41,608 nt of DNA from a virus. Shown in pieces: positions 20,969 to 29,064 of this stretch. Below the pieces are notes generated by a model that worked only from the letters and a program-made list of their open reading frames with translations, searched no databases and was not told the origin of the DNA. Location: positions 1 through 41,608 of IMG/VR virus record IMGVR_UViG_3300033149_004356, one strand, 5' to 3'. The stretch's first letter is position 1. Every line of letters starts with the position of its first letter. A program made the position numbers and the translations under genes.

Positions 20969-22283
20969 ATGATAGACCGGGATTTGGTGGGTTAAGATTA
21001 CTAATTTAGTATTATCATTAGCGAGAGAATTTTTACCGCAACAATTAGAAACAATGTGGGCTGTAAAGAAAAATAGATACGTTCTATATTCTGGAGCAGT
21101 TCGTGCTGGTAAAACTCTTCTTGCTGCACATATTGCTATTAGGACTTGTATAGAAAATCCTAATTGTCAGGGCTTTATTGGCTCTTTAACTACACCTCAA
21201 CTTACAGATGTTGTATTTAAAGTATTTCAACAAGAACTTAAATTTTACCAAGATTTGCTTGACAAAAATAATATCTCATTACAAATTGCTAAAATGAAAT
21301 TTAGTAAAGGTGATATGAAAGCTATATTTTACAATGGTTCAGTAATTTACTTTAAATCTTGTGATGATGAAACTAAAATTAGAGGATATACATTAGATTT
21401 CGCAATTTTAGATGAACCAATTGAAATAGATGAAACTATATTTAAACAATTAATGAATCGTATCTCAGGCGGACATATAAATAACCCATTTATATTATTA
21501 ACAACTAATCCTGGAAGTCAGTTACATTGGATTTATAAATATTTCTTTAGAGAAGCGACTGAAGAGCATTATACTGTAGAAACAACTACTTACGATAATG
21601 TGTTACTCCCCCAATATAAAAAATATATTAAAGACTTAGAACAAAATTTAGATGAGGATTGGATAAGGAGATTTCTTAATGGAAAATGGGGAGCTTACTC
21701 TGGACAAATATATAAAAATTTTTCCTTAGACCGTCATACAGGGACTTACGCCAACTTTAACGATGTCAAGTATTTCGTTGCAGGAGTTGATTGGGGTAAT
21801 AGAAATCCATCATGTATCTTGGTGCTTGGAATCACAAAAGATAAAGAAGTAATAGTAGTAAAGGAATGGTATAGAAAGGGTGCAACTACGCCTCAAGTGG
21901 CAAAAAAATTACAGGAATATCATAAAATTTATAGTTTTAAAAAAGTATATATTGATGCTTCTCAACCAGATTTAATATTACAAACTTCAGATTTACAAGT
22001 TCCTGCTGAAAAATCAGAAAGAAAAGTAGAAGCAGGGATTGCCAAAATAAGAGGACTATTTAAACAAAATAAAATTCATATAGATATTAATTGTACAAAT
22101 TTAATAAGAGAACTACAAGCATATAGATATGAAAAAGATAAATTAAATAAAAACCCTACAGAAACACCGGTAAAACAAGATGACCATGCTCCAGATGCTC
22201 TTAGATATGGGCTAACTAACTATCGAGGCTTTAGAAGAGATAATTTACTTGGCTATGTAAAACGGGATTTGTGGGATTTTTAG
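20969..22283 (+). CDS. terL: Terminase large subunit, with recoded or non-AUG start
   Basis: The packaging motor. Walker A is SGAVRAGKT, Walker B FAILDEP, and the C-terminal RNase H-like nuclease has AGVDWG, VYIDAS and DDHAPDALRYG. The main frame is clearly coding upstream of its first ATG (21054): LAREFLPQQLETMWAV carries the usual Q-motif region. That frame has no ATG, GTG or TTG back to its stop at 20973. An ATG at 20969 with AAGGAG starts an 8-codon frame ending GGT TAA. A +1 shift there, or restart at ATT (20997) one base after the TAA, reaches the main frame and gives about 428-437 residues. The same layout occurs at the tail fibre gene. Confidence 0.92.
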
Positions 22284-22292
22284 GTGAAAAAT

Positions 22293-23756
22293 ATGAAAAC
22301 TATAGGTGACAGGCTTATAGAAGTCTATAAAAATTACATTGCTCCAACAAAGGCAGATGTTAAAAAAGGTAAGAAAGAAGAAAAAATAATTGAGGGTGAT
22401 AATAGATATCCTGAACAAAAAGATAAATTATTTTCTAAAAAACTTACTGTTGAAGAATGTATAAAAGCAGGAGAGCAATGCCCACTTTTTATGAAAGGAG
22501 CAAGAAAAAAAGCTAAAGATTCTATACGTGCTTGGCACAAAATAGAACATAAAGATAAAACTAAAAAACCTTTTGCAATTGATTTACTTTATATTGACAA
22601 TTTTGTAAGACGTAATAATTTAAAAAGAATATGGGAACGTCTAAGAGTAGCTTCTTTTTTAACCGGAGATGGATATTTATTAATTACTTACGAAAATGAT
22701 ACTAAAACTAAAATAGATGATGAGCCAACTCCAAATCAGAGTCCATATAAAGTTAGTTTAATACCCAGCCAATATATTAAAGAAATAGGTTATCATCCAG
22801 AAAGACCAGAATTTAAGAAAAAATTTGTAAAACATTTTCATTATCAAAATCAAGATATAGAATATTGGATTCATCCAGATAGAATTATTCAAATGACTTG
22901 TGATGAAATATGGGGGCCATTTGGAAATTCAAAAATTAATCTTTTAAGAAATATAATTAAATCAAGTGTTAATGTAGATATTGCAACTGGAGAAATATTA
23001 GCTTGGTTTGCACATGGATTATTAGATATTAAAGATGAAGACATGCAAAAGGAGGATTTAAAAATATGGAAACAAACAGTCAATGAACATCCAAGTGCAT
23101 ATATACATAAAGATGGTGATATTAAAGCATTGGAGCCTAAAGCTATTGACCCAAAACCTTTTTATGATTATCTAATATTATCTATAGCAGCAGCTTATTA
23201 TATGCCTACTCATATACTTACTGGTATTCAAGTAGGAAGAGTTACCGGTGCAGAAATAGGTACAGGAGATTATTTAAAAGATTGTAAAGATGACCAAGAA
23301 CTTGTTTATACTCCACTTTTAAATAGATTATATGAATTAATATTAAAAGGTAAAGGTAGAAGCTGGAAAAATTATGAAATAGTTTGGAATCCTATCTATA
23401 TTGACGAATTATCTGAAGCTGAAATTTTATACAAAAGAGTTCAGGCAGCAGATTTGGCTTTCAATGGAGCAAGAGGAGCAGGTGGATTTATTAATATGGA
23501 AGAAGCAAGACGCATATTTAGTGAAGGTCAAATAGAAATAGACCCAAAAAAAGAAATAGAAGTGAAAGAACCTCAACAACAAGAACCACAAGAAAAACCC
23601 GAAAACACTGAGAAAAAAAAGAAGGAAGAAATAGATTTACAAAAATACAATCTTGATGCAGCAACAAAGATTATGATTAAAAAGAAAAAAGAACAAGCTG
23701 AAAAAGAAAGAAGGCTTGGTGAAGAAATACTAAGAGAACAAAATGATACAAATTAA
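22293..23756 (+). CDS. Portal protein
   Basis: A protein of about 487 residues with AGGTGA upstream of ATG 22293 (a GTG three codons earlier is less likely). It matches the phage portal family of DUF1073 type: VASFLTGDGYLLITY, then IHPDRIIQM, GNSKINLLRN and MPTHILTGIQVGRVTGAEIG. The last 90 residues are charged and helical. Twelve copies should form the DNA gate at the capsid vertex and dock the terminase encoded just upstream. Confidence 0.9.
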   Translation: MKTIGDRLIEVYKNYIAPTKADVKKGKKEEKIIEGDNRYPEQKDKLFSKKLTVEECIKAGEQCPLFMKGARKKAKDSIRAWHKIEHKDKTKKPFAIDLLYIDNFVRRNNLKRIWERLRVASFLTGDGYLLITYENDTKTKIDDEPTPNQSPYKVSLIPSQYIKEIGYHPERPEFKKKFVKHFHYQNQDIEYWIHPDRIIQMTCDEIWGPFGNSKINLLRNIIKSSVNVDIATGEILAWFAHGLLDIKDEDMQKEDLKIWKQTVNEHPSAYIHKDGDIKALEPKAIDPKPFYDYLILSIAAAYYMPTHILTGIQVGRVTGAEIGTGDYLKDCKDDQELVYTPLLNRLYELILKGKGRSWKNYEIVWNPIYIDELSEAEILYKRVQAADLAFNGARGAGGFINMEEARRIFSEGQIEIDPKKEIEVKEPQQQEPQEKPENTEKKKKEEIDLQKYNLDAATKIMIKKKKEQAEKERRLGEEILREQNDTN

Positions 23757-24165
23757 ATTTGAAACAATAGGATTAACTGAATTTATAAATAAAAATAATA
23801 AATTAATAAATGCTTTAGAAAATGGAGACTTTAATAAAGTACTCGCAGATTACGCAGAAAAAAGGGCTAAATACAGAGCACCAAGGAAAAGGGGAATTCT
23901 GATAAAAGGTATTAAAACTATAGTAGAAGGAGCAGAAGGTTTCATATTAGAGTGCAGAGCTGAAAATAAAAAAGGAGAATCTTATCCTGAATATTTAGAG
24001 GAAGGAACAAAATATATAAAAGTTGGTTCTGCAAAAAACCCAAGAGTTATAAAAAGTGGTGGTGGAAAACTCGCATATTTGCCTTTCTTGAAATGGGCTC
24101 TATGGAGAACTACTAAAGAAGCTAATAAAATATTTAATAAAATGATAAATAAATATTATAAATAA
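23743..24165 (+). CDS. HK97 gp10-like head-tail/tail-completion protein (putative)
   Basis: A 140-residue protein overlapping the portal gene by 14 bases. YAEKRAKYRAPRKRG, YPEYLEEGTKYIKV and AYLPFLKWALWRT follow the gp10/neck protein pattern (basic helix, Y-x-x-Y-x-E-x-G-T, P-F-L-x-x-A-L). Family members close the neck or tail. The 3' end is duplicated, in decayed form, at 24425-24546. Confidence 0.55.
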   Translation: MIQIKFETIGLTEFINKNNKLINALENGDFNKVLADYAEKRAKYRAPRKRGILIKGIKTIVEGAEGFILECRAENKKGESYPEYLEEGTKYIKVGSAKNPRVIKSGGGKLAYLPFLKWALWRTTKEANKIFNKMINKYYK

Positions 24166-24177
24166 AGAGGTATAAAA

Positions 24178-24324
24178 ATGACAAAAATTGTATTGTGTGG
24201 GAAACCAGGAAGATGTTGTCCTGTATTAGATAAAAAAGAAGACGGAGTAACCATAATAGATGATTATGGTGGAAAGGTGGTATTAACAAAAGAACAGGCA
24301 AAAATATTAAAGGAGGAGTTATAA
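24178..24324 (+). CDS. Small protein (48 aa)
   Basis: It has AGAGGTATAAAA upstream. MTKIVLCGKPGRCCPVL, then a beta segment (GVTIIDDYGGKVVLTKEQAK). This resembles small phage proteins that end in a short strand-helix. Cys7, Cys13 and Cys14 may bind metal. It lies in an insertion between two structural genes. Confidence 0.6.
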   Translation: MTKIVLCGKPGRCCPVLDKKEDGVTIIDDYGGKVVLTKEQAKILKEEL

Positions 24325-24325
24325 G

Positions 24326-24499
24326 ATGCCAAGACCGGGTCATGGCAAAAAAGATGGCTCAAGAAAAGGAATTAAGAGTGGTGGAAGAGGAAAGAATAGA
24401 ACTTCTAAATGTAGACATTCAAAAAAGAACTATAAAGAGTGGTGGTGGGAAACTTGTATACGTGCCTTTTTTGAAATGAATTCTATGAAGAACCACTAA
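24326..24499 (+). CDS. Basic small protein with a scrambled C-terminus (57 aa)
   Basis: AAGGAGGAG stands before the ATG. The first 35 residues are very basic with Gly (MPRPGHGKKDGSRKGIKSG), a typical nucleic-acid-binding start. The last 22 residues come from an out-of-frame copy of the gp10-like gene's end, so the original C-terminus is probably lost. Confidence 0.5.
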   Translation: MPRPGHGKKDGSRKGIKSGGRGKNRTSKCRHSKKNYKEWWWETCIRAFFEMNSMKNH

Positions 24500-24546
24500 A
24501 AATTAATAAAATATTTAAAAATGAAAAATAAAGAGGTATAAAAATG
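24425..24546 (+). repeat. Decayed duplicate of the gp10-like gene's 3' end
   Basis: The stretch follows 24050-24183 base by base with substitutions and small deletions, through to an identical AAATAAAGAGGTATAAAAATGACAA junction written here as AGAGGTATAAAAATGACAA. In the original frame it reads IKSGGGKLVYVPFLK and then stop. Original and copy bracket the two small genes 24178-24499. Confidence 0.8.
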
Positions 24547-25158
24547 ACAAGAAAAAGAGCAAATGCTACAAAAAATAAAGATGTAGTAATGAAAAAAAAA
24601 CAAGCACAACCATTGATGCAGAGAGAAGCTCAATACTTTCAAGAATTAGTTGATGTAAATAACAGATATACAGCATTGTTAAAACAAAAAGCTCAATATG
24701 AATTTGTATTAAATAAACTTCAAGAACATAGAACTAAAGTACAAAAAGGGAAAGTAAAATTACCAGTACAAATAACATTAATTCCAAAACTAATGACCTA
24801 TCCAGAAGAAGACAAAAAAGAAATCTTAAAAATTTTTGATGAACAAATTGTTTCCTATAAAAACAGTATTAAATCTATTGAAGGACAATTACAACATAGG
24901 TATGATGAGTATTTGGAATCAGCTACAAGAACTAAAGAGTTTATGGTAAGTCGCTATGGAGATTACAAAGCAAAACAATTAACTCAAAATAGAAAACAAA
25001 TAGATGATGAAGAAAATTTATTTGAAGCAGAATTTAAAAAGCTTATGGAAGACTCAGAAACTATGGCAGAATTTAAAAGACAAAAAGCTGAAGCAATAAA
25101 GAAAAACATAGCAAGAAAAACTAAATATAACTGTAAAACCTGTAGTTGTGGTAAGTAA
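24544..25158 (+). CDS. Coiled-coil protein, possibly scaffold-like (204 aa)
   Basis: A highly charged helical protein (coiled coil about residues 25-65 and 95-195) with a basic N-terminus and a C-terminal CKTCSCGK. It lies between the portal region and the head genes, where scaffold or minor head proteins are usual, but nothing diagnostic was seen. It couples to the next gene by TAATG. Confidence 0.55.
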   Translation: MTRKRANATKNKDVVMKKKQAQPLMQREAQYFQELVDVNNRYTALLKQKAQYEFVLNKLQEHRTKVQKGKVKLPVQITLIPKLMTYPEEDKKEILKIFDEQIVSYKNSIKSIEGQLQHRYDEYLESATRTKEFMVSRYGDYKAKQLTQNRKQIDDEENLFEAEFKKLMEDSETMAEFKRQKAEAIKKNIARKTKYNCKTCSCGK

Positions 25159-25658
25159 TGGCTGATATAATTCTTGGCGAAAGAACTAAAAAGATATTAA
25201 GAATGGTTCTTAAAACCGGGTACAAATTCCTCAAAAAAGATATGAATATGATATCTGAAGATTTAAAATATAGTCAAAATCCGGTTGTAAAAAATTTAAA
25301 TACACTACTACTCTTAACTGGGGAACAGTTAAATAAAGTAAACTACCAAAAAAGAATGGTACTTGGGTATGGACAAGCATTCCTTTGGATAGTATCAAAA
25401 GATACTGCATATAGAGATGCATTCTTTTGGTCGCTAGATAAATTACTAGAACATCCTGAAGAACTCAGAAAAATATTAAAACCTTATGTTAAACCACCTA
25501 ATGAATGGATTCCCAACTTGTGGCAAGATTCAAGACTTAAAACACGAAAAAATCAACAACAAGGGAAACTTCCTAAGTATGCAAAATGTCTTGAGGAAAC
25601 AATATTCACACCAGATATTCAAAATAAAAGACATAAAAAAATATTAAATAAGAAGTGA
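25158..25658 (+). CDS. Hypothetical head-region protein (166 aa)
   Basis: A mainly helical protein (ERTKKILRMVLKTGYKFLKK, then NEWIPNLWQDSRL). The C-terminus is basic. Its position before the protease suggests a virion or head-assembly role (inference). Confidence 0.55.
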   Translation: MADIILGERTKKILRMVLKTGYKFLKKDMNMISEDLKYSQNPVVKNLNTLLLLTGEQLNKVNYQKRMVLGYGQAFLWIVSKDTAYRDAFFWSLDKLLEHPEELRKILKPYVKPPNEWIPNLWQDSRLKTRKNQQQGKLPKYAKCLEETIFTPDIQNKRHKKILNKK

Positions 25659-25662
25659 TTAT

Positions 25663-26568
25663 ATGACTAAAGAAAAAAAATTAGGAAATCCAACACCAAA
25701 ACCTGGGGAATCCCAAAAAGATTTCATTGCACGTTGTATTCCTTACGTTAAAAAAGAAAAGCCAGAATTGGACCATGATGCAGTGGTTGCCAGATGTTAT
25801 GGTATCTGGAGAAGTAAGCATGGAGAATCTTTTAACAAATATATGGAATCTATGGGCTATAAACTATTTACTGATTCTGTACCTTTGCATAGAGAAAAAG
25901 TAAAAGTTACTATTAATATGGAAAAGGCAGAAACAGAAACTAGTATCAGAAATATAATAGCTATTGTTGGTGACAGATTTATGAATGGTGGGTTTTTCCC
26001 AATGTCAACATTGAAAACTTGTTATAAATTATGGGAAAATACTTTACATGATATAAATCATGCTGGTACTCATTCTGGTACCTTTATGAATTTAACAGAT
26101 ATTACCAAATTTATTGGTTATCATAAAAATGTAATTCTAAATGAAGATAACAAAAGTGTCTCTATGGAACTTATCCCATATGAAAAAACAAAAGAATATC
26201 CAGCATGGAAAGCTTTTGTAGAATTATGCGAGATGGCAGGTCTAATACCAAATGTGTCGGTGACATATTATGGTAAAATAGAATATAAAGAAACATCTGA
26301 ACTTCCTGAAGGAACAGACTATAAAAGGGAAGGCTTCAAGGAAGGAGACAAAGTTCCTGTACTCGCAAACGTAATACCAGTCTGCGTATCTACAGTATTA
26401 GAAGGTAGATGCAATGACCAAGACGGTTGTGGAATTAGAGATACTAATTCAAATGTGGCTCAAAAAGATATTTCAGCGAGTGAAAAAAAACTTGATGAAA
26501 AAATCGAAAATAAAAGACAGGAAATTATAGCCTGGCTTAAGAAAAATGATAACAATTTGGAGGATTAA
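25663..26568 (+). CDS. Prohead protease (putative)
   Basis: A 301-residue protein. The N-terminal 50 residues (KPGESQKDFIARCIPYV, HDAVVARCYGIW) match a leader found in many phage capsid proteases. The body has INHAGTHSGTF (possible catalytic His) and PNVSVTYYG (possible catalytic Ser in a strand), the His...Ser order of S78/U9-type prohead proteases. The C-terminus is a helix. It lies directly before the major capsid gene, as is usual. It should cut scaffold or capsid delta domains during maturation. Confidence 0.65.
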   Translation: MTKEKKLGNPTPKPGESQKDFIARCIPYVKKEKPELDHDAVVARCYGIWRSKHGESFNKYMESMGYKLFTDSVPLHREKVKVTINMEKAETETSIRNIIAIVGDRFMNGGFFPMSTLKTCYKLWENTLHDINHAGTHSGTFMNLTDITKFIGYHKNVILNEDNKSVSMELIPYEKTKEYPAWKAFVELCEMAGLIPNVSVTYYGKIEYKETSELPEGTDYKREGFKEGDKVPVLANVIPVCVSTVLEGRCNDQDGCGIRDTNSNVAQKDISASEKKLDEKIENKRQEIIAWLKKNDNNLED

Positions 26569-26569
26569 A

Positions 26570-27889
26570 ATGACCAAAAAATATGACGACATGTCTTTAG
26601 AAGAACTCCAGAAGGAAAAAGAAAAAAGGGAGAAAAAAGCACTTGCAGAAGCTTTAAAAAAGCAAGATGAGGAAGCTAAAGCAAAGGCTGAAGAAGAATA
26701 TAAAGCCAAAATCCGTGAAGAGATTAAAAATGAGCTTATCAAAAATTATCCCGAACTTACTCCAATGGAGAAAATTGAAACTCAAGATATTGTAGCCAAT
26801 GATGTAGGCAATCAAAATAAGATGCAACTTTACTATAACAGCTACAAAAAGAGAAATGATACTTTTGAAAGCAGCTCTCAATACGAGCATAACAGGGATG
26901 AGTTAGATAAAATCCGATTTCAAATCTATGAAAACCAAACTTGGAAAGAATGTGGTTTTGATGGATTATTTGGAAACACAAACGCCGACTCTGGTTGTGA
27001 CGATGACGTTTCAGATTGGAGTCCGGCAGATGTTTACGCAAAAGTTATTTGGGAAACATTTGTTTGTACAGCCGACCTTTTAAAAATTTGTGTTAAAGGA
27101 TTAGCTATCAACCCTGGGGACGGTCTTGGTGTACAAATACGTGCATTCGGCTCTTTTGGAGACCCATCAAGCCTTGGTGCTTGTGAATGTGCTTCCTGTG
27201 CTTCAATATCATTTAGCACTTATTCATTGACCTTGAAACAATATAACTTAGAAGCTATAATCTGTGACAAAGATATATGGGATGTAGGCTCAGTGCTTAT
27301 GGACAGTTATCTTAAATCAATGGCTAACAGTTGGGCTCAATGGTTCGATGCTCAAATCTACGCTCAGTTAGAAACAGCAACACCTGGAACAACTGAAACC
27401 TTGACCACAGCACTTTCATGCTCACCTGCTATTAGTGGAAGCTGTTGTACTGATACTGCTTTATTAGAACTTTACAATGCTATACATAATCTTGTAGCAA
27501 GTATGAGAGAAGGAGCTAATCCATATAACCCTGACTACATAATTGTTTCACCTACTGTTGCTGCAATCTTTAAGAGAATGCAAACACCAACACCTATGCC
27601 TTGGATGGGGGACATCTCATTTGATTCAGATGGTAGAATAAAAAAGATTGGTGGTCTAAAAGCAATTGAGTATTGTGGTGCAAACTCTTGTACTGATACT
27701 GCAAGTGAAGTAGTTGCTGTAGTTATTGATTCAAGACGTGCAGTTGGTTGTGTATTTGGACAAAAACCAAAAACCTACAAGTTTTTCCAAAGTAACTGTA
27801 ACTCTTACAGAATCGACCAATGGGCATATGTCGCGATAGGCGAGTTAGATACTGACGCTATTGGACATGTGGTTAACCCTGCTCAATAA
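26570..27889 (+). CDS. Major capsid protein, HK97 fold
   Basis: A 439-residue protein. GGAGGATTAAA sets the start at 26570 (an in-frame ATG eight codons upstream lies inside the protease gene). The first 60 residues are a charged coiled coil, a typical internal scaffold or delta domain. The body shows the HK97 pattern of an E-loop region, YALYNAIHNLV-type spine helix (LLELYNAIHNLVASM) and a P-domain ending ALGELDTDAIG-like (GELDTDAIGHVV). It has about 15 Cys, with CECASC and SCC clusters, which is unusual and could mean metal binding or disulfides. A hairpin terminator follows. Confidence 0.88.
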   Translation: MTKKYDDMSLEELQKEKEKREKKALAEALKKQDEEAKAKAEEEYKAKIREEIKNELIKNYPELTPMEKIETQDIVANDVGNQNKMQLYYNSYKKRNDTFESSSQYEHNRDELDKIRFQIYENQTWKECGFDGLFGNTNADSGCDDDVSDWSPADVYAKVIWETFVCTADLLKICVKGLAINPGDGLGVQIRAFGSFGDPSSLGACECASCASISFSTYSLTLKQYNLEAIICDKDIWDVGSVLMDSYLKSMANSWAQWFDAQIYAQLETATPGTTETLTTALSCSPAISGSCCTDTALLELYNAIHNLVASMREGANPYNPDYIIVSPTVAAIFKRMQTPTPMPWMGDISFDSDGRIKKIGGLKAIEYCGANSCTDTASEVVAVVIDSRRAVGCVFGQKPKTYKFFQSNCNSYRIDQWAYVAIGELDTDAIGHVVNPAQ

Positions 27890-27893
27890 GATT

Positions 27894-27920
27894 AGGGATT
27901 AAACCCTTTTCTTTTTTCTT
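27894..27920 (+). terminator. Terminator after the major capsid gene
   Basis: AGGG-ATTAAA-CCCT followed by TTTCTTTTTTCTTT. A similar hairpin and T-rich tract follows the tail tube gene, so both highly expressed proteins end this way. Confidence 0.7.
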
Positions 27921-27931
27921 TAGACTATACT

Positions 27932-28004
27932 GCCTGCATAATTCAATAGGAAAGAACGTCTGCCCTGTAAGCAGAGAATCCAAGTTCGAATCTTGGTGCA
28001 GGCT
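27932..28004 (+). tRNA. tRNA-Thr (anticodon TGT)
   Basis: A 73-nt cloverleaf. The acceptor stem GCCTGCA/TGCAGGC is perfect. The D arm has a three-pair stem and GG in the loop. The anticodon stem is TCTGC/GCAGA with loop CCTGTAA. There is a 4-nt variable loop, and the T arm is CCAAG/CTTGG with loop TTCGAAT. A15-U48 and U8 are present. Oddities: position 33 is C instead of U, and no CCA is encoded. The discriminator is U, as in archaeal tRNA-Thr rather than the A usual in bacteria. It decodes ACA, a codon favoured by AT-rich genes. Confidence 0.9.
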
Positions 28005-28005
28005 T

Positions 28006-28134
28006 ATGATAACAAAAAAATATATAAATAAAATTACCGGACAAGAGATAATAGTATATCCATGGTCCAGCAAGGAGATAAAACTCAAAGTTGAACACGG
28101 AGAATGGTATCAATTATTTGAGGAATCCTCATGA
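28006..28134 (+). CDS. Small protein (42 aa) directly after the tRNA
   Basis: The ATG lies two bases after the tRNA's last base, so any SD would have to sit inside the tRNA. MITKKYINKITGQEIIVYPW and LKVEHGEWYQLFEESS. The stop overlaps the nuclease start (ATGA), which supports expression as one unit. Confidence 0.55.
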   Translation: MITKKYINKITGQEIIVYPWSSKEIKLKVEHGEWYQLFEESS

Positions 28135-28868
28135 GCAAATGGGAAATTCAAGTACCTCAAATATTTGTCACTCCAAAAGAATATAAAATAGATGGAAAAT
28201 CTTACTATCGAGTTACGTCTACACTTGGCATAATAGCTAAACACAGTCTAAGAAATTGGATGGGAAAAATAGGATATACAAAAGCAAATAAAATCTTAGA
28301 AACAAGACAAGCCATCGGAACTCATATTCACAAATTAATAGAGAATACATTATATAATAAACCAATAAATCTTGGCACTTACGAAAAAGAAATACAAGAT
28401 GGTCTGTTAATATTTGCTAAATTCAGAGATGCTGCAAAACTTAAACCTGAAGCGTTAGAACAGAATCTTTGGAGTAATAAATACGGATACGCAGGAACTG
28501 CTGACTTCATTGGATACTATAAAACTCCATTAGAATATTTAACATCTCAAACAATAAACCACAAAAGAATCAAAGTGCCAAAATTCGAAAAGAGTTCTCT
28601 TGTCATAGGTGATTGGAAAACCGGAAAAGACATATATCCTGAATATTGGTTACAACTTGCCGCCTATGCTCATGCATTTGAAGAACTTACAGGTATCAAA
28701 GTAAAAGGTGGATTTGTAGCAAGAATACGAAATGGTAAAATACAAGTTAAAGAAAAAACAATAAAAGAATTGGAAATTGGATTTAAATTTTATCTTAATG
28801 CTTTAAATCTTTATAAAGGAAAATATGAATATAAAGATTATTGCATAAAAAGAACTGAGAATGACTAA
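28131..28868 (+). CDS. PD-(D/E)XK nuclease (RecB/Cas4-like)
   Basis: A 245-residue protein. AIGTHIHKLIE is the N-terminal His-containing helix. YAGTADFIGYY gives the first acidic residue (G-x-x-D), VIGDWKTGK the D-x-K pair, and YWLQLAAYAHAFEE the Q-x-x-x-Y motif. This is the full RecB-family nuclease signature. Relatives are exonucleases in replication and recombination. It is placed in the middle of the virion genes rather than with replication genes, which suggests arrival as a cassette with the tRNA. Confidence 0.85.
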   Translation: MSKWEIQVPQIFVTPKEYKIDGKSYYRVTSTLGIIAKHSLRNWMGKIGYTKANKILETRQAIGTHIHKLIENTLYNKPINLGTYEKEIQDGLLIFAKFRDAAKLKPEALEQNLWSNKYGYAGTADFIGYYKTPLEYLTSQTINHKRIKVPKFEKSSLVIGDWKTGKDIYPEYWLQLAAYAHAFEELTGIKVKGGFVARIRNGKIQVKEKTIKELEIGFKFYLNALNLYKGKYEYKDYCIKRTEND

Positions 28869-28871
28869 TAA

Positions 28872-29060
28872 ATATTTGAAACTATTGGATGTGATACAAT
28901 ACTTTGTGGCATAGCATTTAAAGGTGGAGCTTATTTTCCATTACACTTTAATATGAAATTTCCAAACAGTATAGAAATGCCTTTAAAAAGTATAATACAG
29001 AGAGATAAGTACAGAAAAAAGGATGGTAAAAAATATAAATATAAAATTAAAGAAGAGTGA
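28872..29060 (+). pseudogene. Fragment of a tail-tip gene
   Basis: The frame encodes FETIGCDTILCGIAFKGGAY and then PLHFNMKFPN, matching FETAECDTELCGIAFEGGAY in the protein at 37236-38129. It has no start codon, and its N-terminal 210 residues are absent. It marks the right edge of the tRNA-nuclease insertion. Confidence 0.75.
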
Positions 29061-29064
29061 TTAA

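Noticed and set aside
26473-27219. Minus-strand frames over the capsid gene
   Set aside because: Antisense shadows of the major capsid coding sequence.
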